Assembly (NCBI RefSeq): GCF_003201975.1 | Contig: NZ_QJJQ01000006.1 | Coordinates: 1-64,000 of the forward strand | Length of the DNA stretch: 64,000 bases | Direction of reading: 5' to 3' | DNA from: Pseudogracilibacillus auburnensis | GTDB taxonomy: Bacteria; Bacillota; Bacilli; Bacillales; Amphibacillaceae | Shown: positions 53,855 through 62,271 of the stretch, one piece after another | Position numbering within the stretch: the stretch's first letter is position 1 | How the letters are laid out: every line of letters begins with the position of its first letter | Translations under genes and position numbers: made by a program | The notes under the pieces: generated by a model | The model's input: only the letters and a program-made list of their open reading frames with translations | Database searches by the model: none | What the model was told of the DNA's origin: nothing

Positions 53855-54080
53855 GATTCGCCAGATCATCGAGAAGATGTGCCACATAACATCCGAGAAT
53901 CGCCATCTAACTGCGAAGATGCGCCACATAACATCTAAGAATCGCCATCTCATCGCGAAGATGCGCCACATAACATCCAAGAATCGCCATATAATCACGA
54001 AGATGGGCCATAACAGGTGAATTGCGCATATGGCCGCTAAGATATTTTGGTATAGACTAATTCAATTCGCCATCTAACGG
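53855..54080. repeat. Tandem array of 42-bp units, right of the NERD gene
   Basis: GCCACATAAC-type anchors occur at 53881, 53923, 53965 and (decayed) 54007, 42 bases apart. The units read GAAGATGCGCCACATAACAT and CGAGAATCGCCATCT, clearly homologous to the array at 52405-52745 but with CACATAACATC in place of CATCTAACGCC. A weaker trace, ATTCGCCATCTAACGGAGGA, lies at 54066-54085. The rest, up to 54268, has no supported gene. Confidence 0.85.
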
Positions 54081-54268
54081 AGGAGTTGTCCATGCGCATG
54101 TTCGTCAAAGAGAGCCTAAGTTCCATCACATTATCTGAAGATTTCTCTATATCATCGTCAGTGATACCCACATTCTGCCTTTTTACTTTTCCAAATGTAC
54201 ATTCAATGATATTCGCAAATTTCTCTGCCTCAATATATAATAAAGTATGTGTAAGAGGGGGAAAGATA

Positions 54269-55021
54269 TTGCCTATTAAAAAGACGTGGTATCACTATAG
54301 TTACATCAAATTTATTGGTGCAGGCTTTTCTTTTTCTGTTTTTATGTTTATTTATCTAGTAATCATTCAGTTTGACTTATTTGAACTTTCGCAAACATTG
54401 AAGGAACCATTATTATGGATTGCATTTTATGGATATGGTATGCTCTGTTCGATTCTTATCGATGTTATGATAAAGTTCTTACCGAAATTCCAGGCAACAC
54501 CTTTTATTCTTTATGGATTATTTGGTTTTTTTCCTTTTATATTTTTTGAACCTCATATTGCATATATTATGATCGCTGGAATTATTGGACTTTGTGCAGC
54601 CCTTCTTTTTTATGTTGGGGTAACTGCTATAACGAAAAACAAGTGGACTTCGATTGTTTTCTCAGTGATACTTCCACTCCTTCTGGTTTTAGTTATGGTG
54701 AATGATTTTACCAAAAAAATAAATTGGCAATCAGAACGTTTAGATTCAAGTTATGAAGCCTCCTTCTCCTATTTCCATGGGGAGCATAAAATTCCAATCA
54801 AGCTCACAAAAGGGGAAAAGTTGACATATACAGTTACATTTTATGCTGAAAATGATGGTGGCTGGGGATATCACTTTGAAAATAAAAAAGGAGATTATTT
54901 ACCGATGGCTGAAGATGGACATTATTTGGAGTATGATGTAGAAAAAGATGAAAAATATTTTATTGTCATTGGTGGGGATAAGGTTAGAGGAAATTTTAAT
55001 GTTAAATGGAACATACAATAA
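54269..55021 (+). CDS. Unknown membrane protein with extracellular C-terminal domain
   Basis: A 250-residue protein that I do not recognise. After a short basic N terminus (LPIKKTWYHYSYIKF) there are about five to six membrane helices (residues ~17-165), the last ending FSVILPLLLVLVMVNDFTKK. The remaining ~85 residues are polar and probably beta-rich, with FSYFHGEHKIPIKLTKGEKL, a GGWGYHFENKKGDY segment and VIGGDKVRGNFNVKW at the end, likely outside the cell. The start TTG 54269 lies seven bases after GAGGGGG; the longer frame from 54086 runs through repeat-derived sequence. It precedes the murG paralogue by 92 bases. Confidence 0.7.
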   Translation: MPIKKTWYHYSYIKFIGAGFSFSVFMFIYLVIIQFDLFELSQTLKEPLLWIAFYGYGMLCSILIDVMIKFLPKFQATPFILYGLFGFFPFIFFEPHIAYIMIAGIIGLCAALLFYVGVTAITKNKWTSIVFSVILPLLLVLVMVNDFTKKINWQSERLDSSYEASFSYFHGEHKIPIKLTKGEKLTYTVTFYAENDGGWGYHFENKKGDYLPMAEDGHYLEYDVEKDEKYFIVIGGDKVRGNFNVKWNIQ

Positions 55022-55113
55022 AAAATTTCATTACCTCTTCATAAATGATGTAATATATAATGAGTAATGATATTATAATTTAAGAGATGGAACGTTTGAG
55101 AAAGGAAATACAT

Positions 55114-56184
55114 ATGAAGCAAAAACGTATTTTATTTACGGGTGGTGGAACGGCAGGTCACGTTATTGTGAACCTTGCTTTAATTCCGCATTTTGAGAAA
55201 CAAGGTTGGAAAATAGATTATATTGGGTCAAAAACAGGAATTGAACGTGATTTAATTAGTGAATTACCGCATGTAACTTACCATCCAATATCGACAGGAA
55301 AATTACGTCGTTATATGTCGGTAGAAAATTTCAAAGATCCGTTTAAAGTTTTAAAAGGGACGATAGATGCATGGAATATCATTCGGAAAACGAAACCGAA
55401 TATCATCTTTTCCAAAGGGGGATTTGTCTCCGTACCTGTTATTGTTGCTGCGCGTTTTCGTCGTGTCCCTACGATTATTCATGAGTCCGACTTTACGCCT
55501 GGTCTTGCAAATAAATTAGCAACTCCGTTTGCAAAAAAAGTACTAACAACTTTTCCAGAAACAGTAACATATTTACCTGAGAAAAAGGCGACATATGTTG
55601 GGGCAGTTATTCGAGAAGAGTTATTTCAAGGAGATAAAAATCGTGGTTATCAATTAACAAAATTTTCACCTAATAAAAAAGTTTTGTTAATCATGGGTGG
55701 AAGTATTGGCTCCCAAAAAATAAATGATATAGTGAGACAAAACTTGCCTGAGTTATTACAAAAGTTTCAAATTATCCATATATGTGGACGGAATAATATG
55801 GACGATAAAATACAGCAACGAGGCTATGTTCAGTTTGAGTATATAAACGAACAATTAAAAGATATATTTGCAATAACGGATTATGTCATCTCACGTGCGG
55901 GGGCGAATGCTATATTTGAATTTTTAGCATTACAATTTCCGATGTTACTCATCCCATTATCCCTTTCTGCTAGTCGAGGAGATCAAATTGATAATGCTCA
56001 ATCTTTCAAACAAAATGGTCTTGCACATGTGTTGCAAGAGGAGAAAATGACGAAAGAAAGCTTTATAGATGCGGTTCACCAACTGGTCGATGATACTTCT
56101 ACTTTACAAAATGAAATGAGGAAATATTCTAGCGAACAATCTCGTGAGCAAGTTATTCAATTAATCGAAAAAATGGCGAGATAA
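55114..56184 (+). CDS. murG: MurG-family glycosyltransferase (GlcNAc transferase paralogue)
   Basis: A 356-residue GT-B enzyme, which in the canonical case transfers GlcNAc to lipid I to form lipid II at the inner membrane face. The N-terminal G loop GGGTAGHVIVNLALI (residues ~9-23) and FSKGGFVSVPVIVAA (~102-116) with HESDFTPGLANK (~127-138) match MurG; the C-terminal half has MGGSIGSQKIN (~200-210), SRAGANAIFEFLAL (~260-273) and QIDNAQSF. It departs from typical MurG (GGTGGHIYPAL, HEQN), as do the extra MurG copies of some Bacillus species. It lies outside any dcw cluster. The start is ATG 55114. Confidence 0.85.
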   Translation: MKQKRILFTGGGTAGHVIVNLALIPHFEKQGWKIDYIGSKTGIERDLISELPHVTYHPISTGKLRRYMSVENFKDPFKVLKGTIDAWNIIRKTKPNIIFSKGGFVSVPVIVAARFRRVPTIIHESDFTPGLANKLATPFAKKVLTTFPETVTYLPEKKATYVGAVIREELFQGDKNRGYQLTKFSPNKKVLLIMGGSIGSQKINDIVRQNLPELLQKFQIIHICGRNNMDDKIQQRGYVQFEYINEQLKDIFAITDYVISRAGANAIFEFLALQFPMLLIPLSLSASRGDQIDNAQSFKQNGLAHVLQEEKMTKESFIDAVHQLVDDTSTLQNEMRKYSSEQSREQVIQLIEKMAR

Positions 56185-56233
56185 CCTAGTCTTGAAAAGC
56201 CTCTAGTTTAAGGATCAAACACAATATAAAGTG

Positions 56234-56271
56234 AAAAGGCATGTAGGATAAACCCTTCATGCCTTTTATTT
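56234..56271. terminator. Bidirectional terminator, murG paralogue and carbonic anhydrase gene
   Basis: AAAAGGCATG pairs with CATGCCTTTT around TAGGATAAACCCTT, followed by ATTTTT on the plus strand. It lies between the two convergent genes. Confidence 0.88.
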
Positions 56272-56279
56272 TTACTTCG

Positions 56280-56855
56280 TTAGTTTTTCTCCGTTTTCTC
56301 CTTTTTATCAAGAGAAATCACATCGACTTTTCCAGTGTTCGGGTCAATGACTAAGCCGTGAACTAGTACATGGGAAGGTAAGAGTGGATGTTCCCGAATG
56401 ATTTCAACACTTTGTGCAATCGATTCTTCCACTGTATTAAAGCCGTGAAATTCTTTATGAAAATCAATCCCCGAATATTCGAGTGCTTTAAATGTTTCGT
56501 CCGTAATTCCTTCTGCCTTCATTTTATCCTTTAAGTCATGCGTATCGACACAAGACATCCCACAATCATGGTGCCCGATAACGACTACTTCTTCTGCCTG
56601 TAATTTATAAATAGCGACGAGAATACTCTTAATAATACTATCGAACGACTTTCGAATAATTGCTCCAGCATTTTTCACCATTTTCACATCACCATTCTGG
56701 ATGTTTAATGCTTTGGGAAGTAACTCAACGAGCCGTGATTCCATGCATGTAAATACGACCATTTTTTTATTCGGGATCGTATTAGATAAAAACTGTTCAT
56801 AATTTTTATCGGCAACAAATTTTTTATTATACTCTAGCATTTCTTCTATTTGCAT
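56280..56855 (-). CDS. Beta-type carbonic anhydrase-like protein (YtiB-like)
   Basis: A 191-residue protein of the beta-carbonic anhydrase family, interconverting CO2 and bicarbonate. Zinc ligands are visible in VVFTCMESR (Cys, with the Asp of the usual CXDSR replaced by Glu) and VIGHHDCGMSC (His and Cys). NAGAIIR is conserved. The CMESR variant is also found in YtiB-type Bacillus proteins, whose activity is not firmly established. The start is ATG 56855 after AAGGAG; the longer frame to 56879 includes that site. The tail DKKEKTEKN is charged. Confidence 0.85.
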   Translation of the reverse strand: MQIEEMLEYNKKFVADKNYEQFLSNTIPNKKMVVFTCMESRLVELLPKALNIQNGDVKMVKNAGAIIRKSFDSIIKSILVAIYKLQAEEVVVIGHHDCGMSCVDTHDLKDKMKAEGITDETFKALEYSGIDFHKEFHGFNTVEESIAQSVEIIREHPLLPSHVLVHGLVIDPNTGKVDVISLDKKEKTEKN

Positions 56856-56965
56856 AGTAAAACTCCTTTTCCAGGTCAATATGATCTCTTTAATAAAACT
56901 AATTATATCATAGGAAAGAAATGTCGAGGAATGAAAGAGCTAAACGATATATTTTTTTCTACATA

Positions 56966-56993
56966 TTGACATTAAGTACTTACATATTATAAT
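56966..56993 (+). promoter_or_regulatory. Near-consensus sigma-A promoter without a gene
   Basis: TTGACA (56966-56971) and TATAAT (56988-56993) are 16 bases apart. No open frame longer than five codons follows before a strong terminator at 57061-57086, suggesting a small RNA. Confidence 0.7.
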
Positions 56994-56999
56994 GAATAA

Positions 57000-57086
57000 T
57001 ATGAAAAATTTGTCATAACATTTTACTAAATAAATAGAATGATAAAATATACAAACTAATAGCACGTAACAATAACGTGCTTTTTT
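57000..57086 (+). ncRNA. Candidate ~85-nt small RNA
   Basis: The segment runs from the presumed start of the promoter at 56966-56993 to the terminator AGCACGT/ACGTGCT with loop AACAATA and TTTTTT (57061-57086). The body is A/T-rich and unstructured apart from the terminator, as in many base-pairing RNAs. The only frame is a five-codon MKNLS. It lies between the carbonic-anhydrase gene (divergent) and a MITE-like repeat. It could also be an orphaned attenuator left after deletion of its gene. Confidence 0.5.
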
Positions 57087-57172
57087 AATGGTTGATAAGA
57101 CTAGATACTTACTGAAAAGCTTTGATAAATGAGTCAATTTCATAACTGTTCATTCCAAGAACAAATCCGAAC

Positions 57173-57569
57173 ATTAGACACTGAAAAAACTAACTATTCG
57201 CGTATTGTAACTTTCACTTTATGCATTCACTTTGGTGGTCGACTCCTGGTTGGCTAAAAGCAGTCACATCCTGATCCTTTAGCTAAATGCTCGTCCCACC
57301 GTAAAAATTTGTGACCAACGCCGACACTAGCACGTCCTGGGGCAGTGTATTTACTCGCCCCATTGAAGAATTTTGAGACTTCGTTAAATGCTCGTCCATC
57401 GAAGTCCTTTGGGCCTGCGATTACTCGTCGCAATAAACATTGCGGGTCGTGGGAGGAAAGGCACTGGTAAGGCAAGGAGAGCTTTAGCTCAGACGTTGGC
57501 TTAATGGCCTCCCACTAAAAAGCGACCACCTAGAGTGGAAACTAGTAACGACTCCGTTGTTCGGGTTTT
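57173..57569 (+). repeat. MITE-like repeat, AAATCCGAACA ends, copy 2
   Basis: A 397-bp element with inverted ends AAATCCGAACA (57173-57183) and TGTTCGGGTTT (57559-57569). Order inside: GGTGGTCGACTCCTGG, several cargo iterations (GCTAAATGCTCGTCCCACCG, CACTAGCACGTCCTGGGG, TTTACTCGCCCCATTGAAG), GATTACTCGTCGCAATAAAC, GGGAGGAAAGGCACTGG, and AAAAAGCGACCACC. It matches 2769-3046 in reverse but has extra cargo iterations. It ends 55 bases before bmrC. Confidence 0.78.
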
Positions 57570-57623
57570 TAATTGAAATAGTGCATGATGAAATTGATTC
57601 AAATAATAAAGTAGGTGATTGAT

Positions 57624-59357
57624 ATGTTTGATGTTTTAGGTAAATTAAGCTGGTTTTTTAAGCATTATTGGAAACGATATACATTTGCCATTACCGCCCT
57701 TATTATCGCGAGTGCGATCGGATTGATTCCTCCTAAATTATTAGGGTATACGATCGACCATATTCGTTTTGAAACGTTAACAACAAAAATATTAATAACA
57801 GTCATTATTATTTATGGATCGATCATTATTATCCATTACATAATTTCATTTTTATGGGATTATACATTATTTGGTGGATCTATTATTTTAGAAAAATGGA
57901 TGCGTAGCCGTTTGATGCAACATTTTTTAAAGATGACTCCCACTTTTTTTGGAAAATATAAAACGGGCGATTTAATGGCTAGAAGTACTAACGATTTGAA
58001 AGCTATCGCTTTAACAGCTGGTTTTGGTATTTTAACCCTTGTTGATGCAACGACTTTTATGTTTATGATTATCGCAATGATGGGCTTTACAATTAGTTGG
58101 AAATTAACATTTGCCGCACTTATTCCATTACCAATCATGGCTATTATTATGAACAAATACGGTGCTGCAATTCATCATCGTTTTACGAAAGCACAAGATG
58201 CATTTGGTGAGATGAACAATGAAGTACTTGAATCGATTCGAGGAGTACGCGTTATTCGTGCATTTGTTCAAGAACGACAAGATGCAAAAAGATTTTCCGA
58301 TATGACAGAGGATGTATATGAAAAAAATATGGCAGTTGCAAGGGTTGATGCCTTATTTGAACCGACAATGAAAATATTAGTTGGAGCCTCGTACACGATT
58401 GGGCTCGGATTTGGAGCACTATTAGTCTTTCGTAACGCTATTACGTTAGGGGATTTAGTGACATTTAATGTTTATCTAGGCATGCTTATTTGGCCGATGT
58501 TCGCTGTAGGAGAATTAATTAATGTGTTACAACGAGGAAATGCCTCTCTTGATCGTGTAAATAAAATTTTACGGTATCAGGCAGATGTTCAAAGTCCAAA
58601 ATACCCGGTTCATGTAAACGATCTACATGATATACAATTCCAACATGTTACCTTTTCTTATCCTTTTACAACAGAGAATCAAATCGACATTAATCGATTA
58701 TCGATCCAAAAAGGAGATACGATCGGCATTGTCGGGAAAACAGGTGCAGGAAAAACGACTTTGTTTAAAATGTTGTTACGCGAATATCCAAATATAAAAG
58801 GAAAATTAACTTTTTCAACTACCGATATTGAACAACTGGAATTAGACCAATTACGTCATTGGATTGGATATGTTCCTCAAGACCAAGTGATGTTTTCAAA
58901 AACAATTCGGGAAAATATTCAGTTTGGAAAAGATGGGGCAACAGATGAAGAAATTTATCGTGTCATGGAGCTAGCCCATTTTTTAGACGATATCAAACAA
59001 TTACCGAAAGGATTAGATACAAAAGTTGGCGAAAGTGGTGTAACTCTATCAGGCGGGCAAAAACAACGAGTCGCTCTAGCAAGAGCATTTATTAAAAATC
59101 CAGAGGTATTAATCTTAGATGATTCAATGTCTGCAGTTGACGGAAAAACAGAGGCAAATATAATCGCACATTTACGGGAAGAAAGAAAAAATAAAACAAC
59201 ATTAATTGCCGCACACCGCCTATCAGCAGTAACACATGCAGATCATATCATCGTTTTAGAAGACGGTAAAATTTCAGAAGAAGGTACCCATCAAGAATTG
59301 ATGGAGTTAGGTGGCTGGTATAAAGAACAATATGAACAACAACAGCTTGAAACGTAA
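57624..59357 (+). CDS. bmrC: ABC multidrug exporter half-transporter BmrC (YheI-like)
   Basis: A 577-residue exporter subunit: six helices (~15-310) and an ATPase domain (~340-577). MFDVLGKLSWFFKHYWKRYT closely resembles B. subtilis YheI/BmrC. Walker A GKTGAGKTT and signature LSGGQKQRV are normal, but Walker B reads VLILDDSMSAVDG, where Asp replaces the catalytic Glu, the known degenerate half of BmrCD. The start is ATG 57624 after AGGTGA; GTG 57615 overlaps that site. It is 15 bases from bmrD. No BmrB-type leader peptide was found upstream, where a repeat intervenes, so regulation may differ from B. subtilis. Confidence 0.93.
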   Translation: MFDVLGKLSWFFKHYWKRYTFAITALIIASAIGLIPPKLLGYTIDHIRFETLTTKILITVIIIYGSIIIIHYIISFLWDYTLFGGSIILEKWMRSRLMQHFLKMTPTFFGKYKTGDLMARSTNDLKAIALTAGFGILTLVDATTFMFMIIAMMGFTISWKLTFAALIPLPIMAIIMNKYGAAIHHRFTKAQDAFGEMNNEVLESIRGVRVIRAFVQERQDAKRFSDMTEDVYEKNMAVARVDALFEPTMKILVGASYTIGLGFGALLVFRNAITLGDLVTFNVYLGMLIWPMFAVGELINVLQRGNASLDRVNKILRYQADVQSPKYPVHVNDLHDIQFQHVTFSYPFTTENQIDINRLSIQKGDTIGIVGKTGAGKTTLFKMLLREYPNIKGKLTFSTTDIEQLELDQLRHWIGYVPQDQVMFSKTIRENIQFGKDGATDEEIYRVMELAHFLDDIKQLPKGLDTKVGESGVTLSGGQKQRVALARAFIKNPEVLILDDSMSAVDGKTEANIIAHLREERKNKTTLIAAHRLSAVTHADHIIVLEDGKISEEGTHQELMELGGWYKEQYEQQQLET

Positions 59358-59372
59358 GTGGAGGTGTACGTA

Positions 59373-61397
59373 ATGACTGATTCAACTGAAAAAAGATTAA
59401 TGAAGTATGCTTTAAAGTATAAAAAAGGCATCTTTATAGGCATTATTTGTTTAATGATTGCTACTGCACTTGAACTTGCGGGTCCATTTATTGCTAAAGT
59501 GATTATTGATGATCATATTTTAGGTATGGAAGGTACTTGGCAAGAAGTGAATGGTCAGGAAGCCAAACAAACGGTTGAATATAAAGGGCGTAATTTTATC
59601 CGTGAAGATCGTGTTCCATCGAAAGTAGAAGCCTCCAATCAAATTACAGTCATCGCGATTGATAAAGATTATTATGTTGTGGAAGAAAAAGTTCCATTAG
59701 AAGGTGCAAGAAGTGTAAATGATGGCATCGTTACAATTGGGACTGAGGAGCCAATCAGCATTCACGGGGAAAAATTGTCCTTAAACGAACTATTTCATTT
59801 TTTTAAGCCAGAACAAAAACCAATTTTTATTTTATTAGGTTTATATATGTTACTCCTAATAATCGCTGGCTTTTTTCAATATGCACAAACATACTTATTA
59901 CAAAAATCATCCAATCAAATTGTTAAAAAAATGCGTAATGATGTATTTTTACATACGCAAAAAATTCCAATTGATTATTATGTTGACCAACCAGCTGGTA
60001 AAATTGTTGCACGGATTACAAACGATACAGAAGCAATTCGCGAATTGTATGAACGTGTCCTATCCATTGTTATTACACGAATTATTTATATGGCTGGAAT
60101 TTTAATTGCCATTTATTTATTAAATCCCAAGATAGCGCTTATTTGCTTGCTCATCATCCCAATCATTTATTTAATAGCGAGAGTGTATAAACATTATGGG
60201 TCTAAGTATAATTTAGTCATTCGAAAAACGAATAGTGAAATAAATGGTAATATTAATGAATCCATCCAAGGAATGTCGATCATTCAGGCTTTTCAAGTGG
60301 AAGAAAAGACGAAAGCAGACTTTGAGCATTTAAATGAAGGAATCTATACGCACCAAAAAAAGCTAATTAAGTTAAATGCTTTCACTTCTTTTAATTTAGT
60401 GAATGTTGTTCGGAATATAGCATTTGTTGCCTTTATTTGGTACTTTGGTTCCTTTTCACTTGAGCCTAACAGTGTCATCTCGATTGGACTATTGTATGCA
60501 TTAGTTGATTATTTAACGAGATTTTTTGAGCCGGTAACAGCAATCGTCAACCAGTTCCCGTTAATTGAACAAGCAAGAGCCTCTGGGGCAAGAATGTTTA
60601 AATTAATGGATGTTGCAGGTGAAGAAGTAAATGATGTTCCAGTTTCCCGTTATGAAGGAAACATAAAATTTAACGATGTTTCCTTTGCATATACGGGAGA
60701 TGAGTACGTATTAAAAAATATTACCTTTGAAGTAAACGCTGGAGAAACTGCGGCATTTGTTGGTCATACTGGTTCGGGGAAAAGTTCCATTATGAATTTG
60801 TTATTTCGATTTTACGATCCGCAAAAAGGAAATATTACGATCGATGGCTCCTCAACAGCTGATTGGTCCAGACAGCAAGTAAGAGGTCATATGGGAATCG
60901 TTTTACAAGATCCATTTTTATTCTCTGGAACGATTATTTCGAATGTAACGATGAATGATCCCGATATAACGAAAGAAACAGCTATAAAAGCATTACAAGC
61001 AGTCGGTGCAAATGAATTTATTGAAAAATTGCCAAATGGATATGATCAGAAGGTGACAGAAGGTGGTAGCACCTTTTCGCTTGGGGAAAGACAATTAATC
61101 TCTTTTGCTCGGGCATTAGCCTTTGATCCCGCGATATTAATTTTAGATGAAGCGACAGCAAATATCGATACGGAAACAGAATACATTATTCAAAAAGCAT
61201 TGGAAGTATTAAAAAAAGGAAGAACTACCCTCGTTATTGCTCACCGTCTGTCAACGATTCAAAATGCGGATAAGATTTTTGTGTTGGAAAGTGGTAGAAT
61301 AAAAGAGACAGGGAATCATGAAGAGTTAATTAGAGAACGTGGGATGTATTACCAAATGTATCAAATGCAAAAAGGAAACCCAGAGCGAGCAGGATAA
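59373..61397 (+). CDS. bmrD: ABC multidrug exporter half-transporter BmrD (YheH-like)
   Basis: A 674-residue partner of BmrC. Between helices 1 and 2 is a ~95-residue extracytoplasmic insertion (residues ~48-142), the hallmark of BmrD. The ATPase domain (~430-674) has Walker A GHTGSGKSS and canonical Walker B ILILDEATANID, but the signature is SLGERQ instead of LSGGQ. Thus the competent ATP site pairs this Walker motif with the BmrC signature, and the other site is degenerate. The start is ATG 59373, eight bases after GGAGG; GTG 59358 lies within that site. The pair forms a heterodimeric drug exporter in the membrane. Confidence 0.94.
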   Translation: MTDSTEKRLMKYALKYKKGIFIGIICLMIATALELAGPFIAKVIIDDHILGMEGTWQEVNGQEAKQTVEYKGRNFIREDRVPSKVEASNQITVIAIDKDYYVVEEKVPLEGARSVNDGIVTIGTEEPISIHGEKLSLNELFHFFKPEQKPIFILLGLYMLLLIIAGFFQYAQTYLLQKSSNQIVKKMRNDVFLHTQKIPIDYYVDQPAGKIVARITNDTEAIRELYERVLSIVITRIIYMAGILIAIYLLNPKIALICLLIIPIIYLIARVYKHYGSKYNLVIRKTNSEINGNINESIQGMSIIQAFQVEEKTKADFEHLNEGIYTHQKKLIKLNAFTSFNLVNVVRNIAFVAFIWYFGSFSLEPNSVISIGLLYALVDYLTRFFEPVTAIVNQFPLIEQARASGARMFKLMDVAGEEVNDVPVSRYEGNIKFNDVSFAYTGDEYVLKNITFEVNAGETAAFVGHTGSGKSSIMNLLFRFYDPQKGNITIDGSSTADWSRQQVRGHMGIVLQDPFLFSGTIISNVTMNDPDITKETAIKALQAVGANEFIEKLPNGYDQKVTEGGSTFSLGERQLISFARALAFDPAILILDEATANIDTETEYIIQKALEVLKKGRTTLVIAHRLSTIQNADKIFVLESGRIKETGNHEELIRERGMYYQMYQMQKGNPERAG

Positions 61398-61430
61398 TAG
61401 GTAAAAACGGCAATCGTATAAGAGGTGTCT

Positions 61431-62267
61431 ATGGAAAAAAATCATAAATATGATGATGCAAAAGACATAATTGATCAAGATCTTTATGAAGAGTTTGATG
61501 AGGAAGAATTGTATGAATTAGTTCAGGAAGCAAAAGAAGAGGCTTTAAGAAAAGCTGCCCATAGAAGAAAAGTAAAACAGCCAAAAACTCGCTTTCCAAA
61601 GTGGGTCTTTTGGCTAATAGCGATTGCGTTAATGTTTAATGTGATTGCCCTACTACCACAAACTTTTTCTATTCCCGCAGTTGACTTTTTAATCACATCA
61701 GCTAAACTATCGACAAAAGAAAATATCAAAGCTTATAAAGAAGCGGTTGTCGTTATTGAAACAGAAAATAGTAAAGGAACTGGTTTCTCGATCAATGCAG
61801 AAGGGGATATTATAACGAATTATCATGTTATTGAGGGGAATGATACAGTTACAGTTGCTTTTCCAGAAGACGGTTTATATGTAGGGGAAGTCATTGAAAC
61901 ATACCCTGATGTTGATTTGGCTGTTTTAAAAATAGAAAACGGTGAAAATCTTCCTCATTTATCATTAGCAAATGAATTTGTTTTAGATGAGAAAGAGCAT
62001 ATCTACTTTATTGGAAACCCATTGAAATTTCAGGGAATAGCAAATGAAGGGACAATCCTTGATTATACTCATGTACAGAGTAAAGAACTTCCTGTTGTCA
62101 TGATGAATGCCCCTGTTTATCGAGGAAATAGTGGGAGTCCAGTTATCGATGAAGCAGGAGAAGTAATTGGGATCATTTTTGCTACTTTACACGATGATCA
62201 AGAAGGACGAGTTGGTTTATTCATTCCAATAGACTATTTGCATGATCGTTATCAAGATAGGGGCTAG
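61431..62267 (+). CDS. Membrane-anchored trypsin-like serine protease (HtrA-like, no PDZ)
   Basis: A 278-residue protein: an acidic/basic cytoplasmic N terminus (~1-55, rich in Glu/Asp then RRKVKQPKTRFPKW), one membrane helix (~57-80) and an extracytoplasmic S1C protease domain. The catalytic triad is visible as His in DIITNYHVIEG, Asp in YPDVDLAVLKIE and Ser in YRGNSGSPVIDEAG. There is no PDZ domain, unlike HtrA/HtrB. The start is ATG 61431; GTG 61425 is unlikely. It is 33 bases after bmrD and 4 bases before the next gene, so these may be one operon. Its target is unknown. Confidence 0.9.
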   Translation: MEKNHKYDDAKDIIDQDLYEEFDEEELYELVQEAKEEALRKAAHRRKVKQPKTRFPKWVFWLIAIALMFNVIALLPQTFSIPAVDFLITSAKLSTKENIKAYKEAVVVIETENSKGTGFSINAEGDIITNYHVIEGNDTVTVAFPEDGLYVGEVIETYPDVDLAVLKIENGENLPHLSLANEFVLDEKEHIYFIGNPLKFQGIANEGTILDYTHVQSKELPVVMMNAPVYRGNSGSPVIDEAGEVIGIIFATLHDDQEGRVGLFIPIDYLHDRYQDRG

Positions 62268-62271
62268 CCAA

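Noticed and set aside
52405-54080. CRISPR array
   Set aside because: Units are contiguous and near-identical without unique spacers; no cas genes occur in the window.
54086-54268. N-terminal extension of the unknown membrane protein
   Set aside because: The sequence derives from repeat-like DNA, while TTG 54269 has a good ribosome site directly before the first helix.
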